Source of the DNA: Clostridiales bacterium
GTDB taxonomy: Bacteria; Bacillota; Clostridia; Oscillospirales; Oscillospiraceae
Direction: 5' to 3'
DNA: 17,014 bases
Assembly (NCBI GenBank): GCA_019423635.1
Contig: JAHZBA010000043.1
Coordinates: forward strand, 1 to 17,014
This document shows, piece by piece, positions 13,945-17,014 of the stretch. Made by a program: the position numbers and the translations under genes. Each line of letters opens with the position of its first letter. Position 1 is the stretch's first letter. Under the pieces are notes generated by a model. The model ran no database searches, was not told where the DNA came from, and worked only from the letters and a program-made list of their open reading frames with translations.

Positions 13945-15051
13945 ATGGCAAAGGACAAGGGACCGCTGCCCACCGCGGCACCGGCGGACGACAAGAAGCG
14001 GGCGATTGACACCGCCATGGCCCAGATTGAGAAGATGTACGGCAAGGGCTCCATCATGCGCTTTGGAGACCAGACCAGCATGAATGTGGACTACATCCCC
14101 ACCGGCTCCCTGGCCTTGGATGTGGCCCTGGGCATCGGGGGCCTTCCCAGGGGGCGGATTGTGGAGATCTACGGGCCGGAGTCCTCCGGCAAGACCACCC
14201 TGGCCCTCCACGTGGTGGCGGAGGCCCAGAAGCGGGGCGGCGAGGTGGCCTTCGTGGACGCGGAGCACGCCCTGGACCCCACCTACGCAAGGGCTTTGGG
14301 CGTGAAGGTGGAGGAGATGCTGATCTCCCAGCCGGACACCGGCGAGCAGGCGTTGGAGATCACCGAGGCCCTGGTCCGCTCCGGCGCCATTGACGTGATT
14401 GTGGTGGACTCCGTGGCGGCCCTGGTGCCCCGGGCGGAGATTGAGGGCGAGATGGGCGACAGCTACGTGGGCCTCCAGGCCCGGCTTATGAGCCAGGCGC
14501 TGCGGAAGCTCACCGGCGCCATCGGCAAGACCAACACCATCGTCATCTTCATCAACCAGCTGCGGGAGAAGGTGGGCGTCATGTACGGCAACCCGGAGGT
14601 CACCACCGGCGGCCGGGCCCTGAAATTCTACTCCTCCGTCCGCATTGACGTCCGCCGGATCGAGGCGCTGAAAAACGGCAGCGAGGTGGTGGGCAGCCGC
14701 ACCCGGGCCAAGGTGGTGAAGAACAAAGTGGCGCCCCCCTTCCGGGAGGCGGAGTTTGACATCATGTACGGCGAGGGCATCGCCCGTCTGGGGGAGCTCA
14801 TCGACCTGGGGGTGAAGCTGGATCTGGTGCAGAAGGCCGGGTCCTGGTTCTCCATGGGGGAGACCCGCATCGGCCAGGGCCGGGACGCCGCCAAGAAGTA
14901 CCTTGCGGAGAATCCGGAGATTGCCGAGAAGCTGGAATCGGACATCCGGGCCAACTTTGACAAGCTCCTGAGCAATCAGGCCCGCATTGCCGCCAGGGCC
15001 GCCGGCCGGGCGGTGGACGTCAGCGCCGAAGACTTCGACGATGCGGATTGA
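13945..15051 (+). CDS. recA: Recombinase RecA
   Basis: Forms ATP-dependent filaments on single-stranded DNA, carries out strand exchange in homologous repair, and triggers LexA self-cleavage. The 368-aa protein has the N-terminal oligomerisation helix, Walker A GPESSGKT (77-84), Walker B VIVVDSVAAL, the loop-2 region of the NQLREKVGVMYGNPE type, and an acidic tail (EDFDDAD) that usually tunes DNA binding. ATG 13945 follows TAGGAGG (about 13930-13936). No GAAC-N4-GTTC LexA operator is visible in the 38-bp gap before it or in the spacer ahead of prmC, so any SOS control must act at a site I do not recognise. recX overlaps its 3' end by 11 bp. Confidence 0.97.
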   Translation: MAKDKGPLPTAAPADDKKRAIDTAMAQIEKMYGKGSIMRFGDQTSMNVDYIPTGSLALDVALGIGGLPRGRIVEIYGPESSGKTTLALHVVAEAQKRGGEVAFVDAEHALDPTYARALGVKVEEMLISQPDTGEQALEITEALVRSGAIDVIVVDSVAALVPRAEIEGEMGDSYVGLQARLMSQALRKLTGAIGKTNTIVIFINQLREKVGVMYGNPEVTTGGRALKFYSSVRIDVRRIEALKNGSEVVGSRTRAKVVKNKVAPPFREAEFDIMYGEGIARLGELIDLGVKLDLVQKAGSWFSMGETRIGQGRDAAKKYLAENPEIAEKLESDIRANFDKLLSNQARIAARAAGRAVDVSAEDFDDAD

Positions 15052-15667
15052 GCGCATCGAGCCTTCCAGGCACAAGCGGGGCCGGGTGCTGGTCTTTCTG
15101 GAGGACGGCGCGTGCCTGAAAATCACGGAGCAGGAGCTGCTGGACTTCGGCCTGCGGCCGGGAGACGGGCTGGAGGCGGAGGCCCTGGAGCGATTGAAGG
15201 AGGCCGCCGGAATCTCCAATGTCAAGGGGAGAGCGGCGGACCTTGTGGGCAAGCGGGCCATGAGCCGCCGCGACCTGGAGAAAAAGCTCCAGGAGAAGGG
15301 GGCCTCCCAGGCGGAGGCCCGCTACGCCGCGGAGTGGCTGGAGGCCATCGGGGCGCTGAACGACGCGGACTATGCGGCGGCGCTGGCGCGGCACTACGGC
15401 CGGATGGGCTACGGCCCCGCCTGGGTCCGGGAGAAGCTGCGGGAGAAGGGCATTGCCAGGGAGCTCTGGGAGGAGGCCCTGGCGGAGCTGCCGGAGGCGG
15501 CGGAGCAGATTGACGCCTTCCTGGCCGGAAAGCTCCAGGGCCGGGAACCGGAGCAGAAGGAGCGGCAGCGGCTGAGCAGCGCCCTGCTGCGGCGGGGGTT
15601 TTCCTGGGAGGAGATCCGGGGGGCCTGGGGCCGGCTGGGGCAGGGCTCAGGATGCGAATTTCCCTAA
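15041..15667 (+). CDS. recX: Regulatory protein RecX
   Basis: Binds RecA filaments and limits RecA activity; typically co-expressed with recA, as here. The 208-aa product shows the three-helix repeat layout of RecX: KRAMSRRDLEKKLQEKGAS, then ALNDADYAAALARHYGRMGYGPAWVREKLREKGI, and a third repeat near the C-terminus (ALLRRGFSWEEIR). The N-terminal 50 residues hold a small beta-strand region (RGRVLVFLEDGACLKI). The start is the ATG at 15041, inside the last codons of recA, so translational coupling is likely; no strong separate binding site is seen. Its 3' end overlaps the convergent DUF6809-like gene by 21 bp without an intervening terminator. Confidence 0.92.
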   Translation: MRIERIEPSRHKRGRVLVFLEDGACLKITEQELLDFGLRPGDGLEAEALERLKEAAGISNVKGRAADLVGKRAMSRRDLEKKLQEKGASQAEARYAAEWLEAIGALNDADYAAALARHYGRMGYGPAWVREKLREKGIARELWEEALAELPEAAEQIDAFLAGKLQGREPEQKERQRLSSALLRRGFSWEEIRGAWGRLGQGSGCEFP

Positions 15668-15901
15668 CAGCTGGACCATGAGCTGCGCACCGAAGCGAAC
15701 GCCGGAATAAAAAGCGTGTTCGGCCTGGCTGTCCGCAAGGCCGAGGATGCCGGAGCGCAGCGCCTCCGCCGCATTTTCATCGATGGCGCGGAGCTGGACG
15801 GCGACTTTGCGCTCCTCCGGGGTCTCCGGGTTATCCAGATTGCAGAGTAGGTCTGGGAGGATGGGGTCGTCGTGGTAGAGGGCTGATAAGATGTCTAACA
15901 T
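15647..15901 (-). CDS. DUF6809-like small protein
   Basis: An 84-aa soluble protein. The ATG at 15901 is set by GAAAGGAG seven nt upstream on the minus strand and by the promoter at 15944-15972. The N-terminus MLDILSALYHDDPILPD, the central ETPEERKVAVQLRAI and the C-terminal AFYSGVRFGAQLMVQLL recall the DUF6809 family of Firmicutes, short proteins of unknown function often found near XRE regulators; this is from memory, with moderate certainty. It is divergent from an XRE gene and shares its control region, and it convergently overlaps recX by 21 bp. Confidence 0.75.
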   Translation of the reverse strand: MLDILSALYHDDPILPDLLCNLDNPETPEERKVAVQLRAIDENAAEALRSGILGLADSQAEHAFYSGVRFGAQLMVQLLGKFAS

Positions 15902-15922
15902 AAAAAATCTCCTTTCAAAATA

Positions 15923-15951
15923 ACTGTTCGTGTAGTAATATATATTATAAT
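15923..15951 (+). promoter_or_regulatory. Candidate promoter of the first XRE gene
   Basis: TATAAT at 15946-15951 on the + strand, with a weak -35 (ACTGTT, 15923-15928) at 17 bp. It overlaps the divergent promoter almost completely, so the two cannot be occupied at once. The start near 15958 gives a leader of about 23 nt. Confidence 0.5.
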
Positions 15952-15961
15952 AAACGAACGG
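15924..15961. promoter_or_regulatory. Inverted-repeat operator between the DUF6809-like and XRE genes
   Basis: Arms CTGTTCGTGT (15924-15933) and AAACGAACGG (15952-15961) match at 8 of 10 positions when one is reverse-complemented, with a perfect GTTCGT/ACGAAC core. The right arm lies in the -35/-10 spacer of the minus promoter and directly after the + strand -10; the left arm covers the + strand -35. This is a likely binding site for the XRE protein encoded alongside. Confidence 0.65.
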
Positions 15962-15972
15962 TGTAATGTCAA
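15944..15972 (-). promoter_or_regulatory. Perfect-consensus promoter of the DUF6809-like gene
   Basis: On the minus strand, TTGACA (15972-15967), a 17-bp spacer and TATAAT (15949-15944) match consensus at all 12 positions. The start near 15937 gives a 36-nt leader. A promoter this strong normally needs a repressor, and one arm of an inverted repeat lies within its spacer. Confidence 0.93.
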
Positions 15973-15980
15973 GAGGATTT

Positions 15981-16319
15981 ATGAGGAATATGATTCTTTT
16001 TAGTGAGCGGCTCCAACAGCTCCGAAAGCGGGAGAAGCTACAGCAGAAAGAACTGGCGGCGGAGGTTGGAGTAACAGCCAATGCAATCAGCATGATGGAG
16101 AAAGGAAGGCGGGAGACTACCTTTGAAAAATTGGTATTCCTGGCAGAATTTTTCCATGTCTCCACGGACTACCTGCTGGGGGTGACGGATGATCCGAGCC
16201 GGCGGGAGGCCCCGCCGGAGGAGGCCCTGGTGTTATACAGGTCCTTGAAGCCGGAGTTTCAGAAGTATGCCCTGGAGCAGATGAAGCAGCTGGCGGAATT
16301 GCAGGAGAAGGGATCATGA
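15981..16319 (+). CDS. XRE-family HTH transcriptional regulator (first of two paralogues)
   Basis: A 112-aa DNA-binding protein. The Cro/C1-type helix-turn-helix covers about residues 8-66 (ERLQQLRKREKLQQKELAAEV and onward), followed by the FHVSTDYLLGVTDDP motif common to clostridial XRE regulators. A helical tail of about 35 residues (EEALVLYRSLKPEF to the end) may mediate dimerisation. ATG 15981 aligns with the start of the paralogue downstream (MRNMILF against MKTVILL) and has AAGAGG four nt before it; ATG 15966 and 15990 are alternatives. It probably represses its own and the divergent DUF6809-like gene through the inverted repeat at 15924-15961. Confidence 0.88.
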   Translation: MRNMILFSERLQQLRKREKLQQKELAAEVGVTANAISMMEKGRRETTFEKLVFLAEFFHVSTDYLLGVTDDPSRREAPPEEALVLYRSLKPEFQKYALEQMKQLAELQEKGS

Positions 16320-16374
16320 GAAGTCCCTGTGATGCAGTTCGTAAAAAGTGAGATTTGCAATTTGGGAGATCTCA

Positions 16375-16403
16375 TTGAATTGTACCTTTAAGTGGAGTAT
16401 ACT
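16375..16403 (+). promoter_or_regulatory. Promoter of the second XRE gene
   Basis: TTGAAT (16375-16380), a 17-bp spacer and TATACT (16398-16403). The start near 16410 gives a leader of about 25 nt to the ATG at 16435, with AAGGTG (16423-16428) as ribosome binding site. The second XRE gene therefore has its own promoter, under the dyad at 16381-16418. Confidence 0.75.
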
Positions 16404-16418
16404 CTTCTTAAAGGTACA
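16381..16418. promoter_or_regulatory. 38-bp nested dyad operator
   Basis: Perfect 12-bp arms TGTACCTTTAAG (16381-16392) and CTTAAAGGTACA (16407-16418) surround, on the same centre (16399.5), the perfect 10-bp palindrome GAGTATACTC (16395-16404). Only the dinucleotides between them (TG and TT) break symmetry. The left arm fills the + promoter spacer and the palindrome contains its -10. This is an obvious repressor site, most simply for the XRE protein just downstream. Confidence 0.88.
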
Positions 16419-16424
16419 TGTCAA
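16396..16424 (-). promoter_or_regulatory. Mirror-image minus-strand promoter inside the same dyad
   Basis: On the minus strand, TTGACA (16424-16419), a 17-bp spacer and TATACT (16401-16396). It shares both spacer arms and the central palindrome with the + promoter and points toward the 3' end of the first XRE gene. No minus-strand gene is seen downstream, so the product would be an antisense RNA, or the match is a by-product of the symmetry. Confidence 0.5.
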
Positions 16425-16434
16425 GGTGTATTTT

Positions 16435-16674
16435 ATGAAAACTGTAATATTGTTGAAAGAGCGGGTGTATCAGCTCCGCAAAGAAGCCCAGCTTAGTCAG
16501 CAGCAGCTGGGGGATATTTTAGGGCTGACACACAAATCCATCAGTATGTTGGAGAGCGGAGGCCGTGGAACTACCATTGAAAAGCTGGTTCTGCTGGCGG
16601 AGTTTTTCCATGTCTCTACAGATTACCTCCTGGGGATCACGGATGACCCCACCTGGAGAGGGAAGGGAGATTGA
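16435..16674 (+). CDS. XRE-family HTH transcriptional regulator (second paralogue)
   Basis: A 79-aa protein that is almost all helix-turn-helix (about residues 8-66), lacking the helical tail of the first copy. It shares EKLVxLAEFFHVSTDYLLGxTDDP with the gene at 15981 and clearly arose by duplication, but the recognition-helix region differs (LTHKSISMLESG here, VTANAISMMEKG there), so the two should read different operators; their dyads do differ. ATG 16435 follows AAGGTG by 6 nt. The frame is open back to 16348, but that part lies in the promoter. It probably represses itself. Confidence 0.87.
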   Translation: MKTVILLKERVYQLRKEAQLSQQQLGDILGLTHKSISMLESGGRGTTIEKLVLLAEFFHVSTDYLLGITDDPTWRGKGD

Positions 16675-17014
16675 AGGGGTGTCGAGGTCGTGGCCCAGGC
16701 CGGCCTCTCTTGGCCCGTTGGGCCAATTCACCTCCTCGCGCCCTACGGAGGGGCAGATGATTTGCAGGGTTGATCGGGGCTTGGCAGTTGAGGCGGGAGA
16801 ACCCTCTCCGTCACCGCCTGCGGCGGCGCCACCTCTCCCAAAGGGAGAGGCAAGGGAAAGGCCTGATTGAGGAGCAGGCCCAGCGGAGCGGTGCGCCGGG
16901 TTGTCATCCAGGCCCGCAGAGCGGCGCGCCGAGTCGTCGCGCCCTACGAAATGCCAGGGCAGCGCTTAGCGAAGCGGAAAGCGCGGAAAGAGAAGCAGGG
17001 ACCGTCCGTCAACC
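16675..17014. repeat. Intergenic repeat mosaic at the right edge, no gene
   Basis: About 340 bp with no credible coding frame. Recognisable parts: a 7-bp stem (16710-16716/16720-16726); CGCGCCCTACG at 16737 and again near 16939; a palindromic element with stems 16814-16818/16822-16826 and 16832-16839/16843-16850 (CCTCTCCC, AAA, GGGAGAGG); and an imperfect tandem repeat, 16876-16905 against 16910-16938. The CCTCTCCC element is of a kind I recall as abundant in gut Oscillospiraceae. The window ends inside this region. Confidence 0.65.

Noticed and set aside
12802..15261. An 819-codon minus-strand open frame across prmC, pspC and recA
   Set aside because: Antisense to three core genes and without any recognisable domain.
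16565..16870. A 101-codon frame overlapping the second XRE gene and the repeats
   Set aside because: Out of frame with the XRE gene and running through palindromic repeats; no support for translation.
16675..17014. Right-edge repeats as a CRISPR array
   Set aside because: The repeats are imperfect, unequal and adjacent, without regular spacers or cas genes.

Overview
The window is chromosomal DNA of a high-GC member of the Clostridia, most likely a gut Oscillospiraceae relative (Flavonifractor, Lawsonibacter or Oscillibacter type). The reasons are strong AGGAGG-type ribosome binding sites, clostridial sigma-A promoters, the DUF1385-prmC pair, a DUF6809-like protein beside XRE regulators, and GC-rich palindromic intergenic repeats. 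The genus is inferred from sequence character only. Most of the window is ordinary core genome; the accessory-looking parts are 8549-9590 and 15640-17014.

Left part (1-6260): gluQ (glutamyl-Q tRNA(Asp) synthetase), then the potassium-uptake pair trkA-trkH. A long bidirectional terminator separates trkH from the convergent pfkA (6-phosphofructokinase). pfkA and the divergent ferritin gene each have a good promoter in the gap between them. The ferritin unit ends with two copies of a 23-nt palindromic repeat and a strong intrinsic terminator.

Middle (6300-11570): a signalling operon. Its promoter carries an 11-bp-period direct repeat over the -35 region, as PhoB-family regulators use. The genes are a lipoprotein with calcium-loop-like repeats, a PhoB/OmpR-type response regulator, a leucine-rich-repeat-like protein, a PhoR-type membrane histidine kinase and a small unknown protein. 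The regulator and kinase are pushed apart by about 1 kb. That kilobase starts with five consecutive hairpins flanked by a 62-bp duplication of the regulator's 3' end, then the more AT-rich LRR gene. This is the clearest sign of insertion or rearrangement in the window.

Right part (11570-15670): DUF1385 membrane protein with its own promoter, prmC, a PspC-domain protein, recA and recX, closely spaced on the + strand.

Right edge (15640-17014): a small AT-richer module. A DUF6809-like gene (-) diverges from an XRE regulator, followed by a second, paralogous XRE regulator. Each control region holds an inverted repeat over the promoter. At the second gene a 38-bp nested dyad sits under two face-to-face promoters that share the same DNA. 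After it comes about 340 bp of intergenic repeat mosaic without a recognisable gene. I did not find a CRISPR array, tRNA, rRNA, transposase or recognisable defence system.
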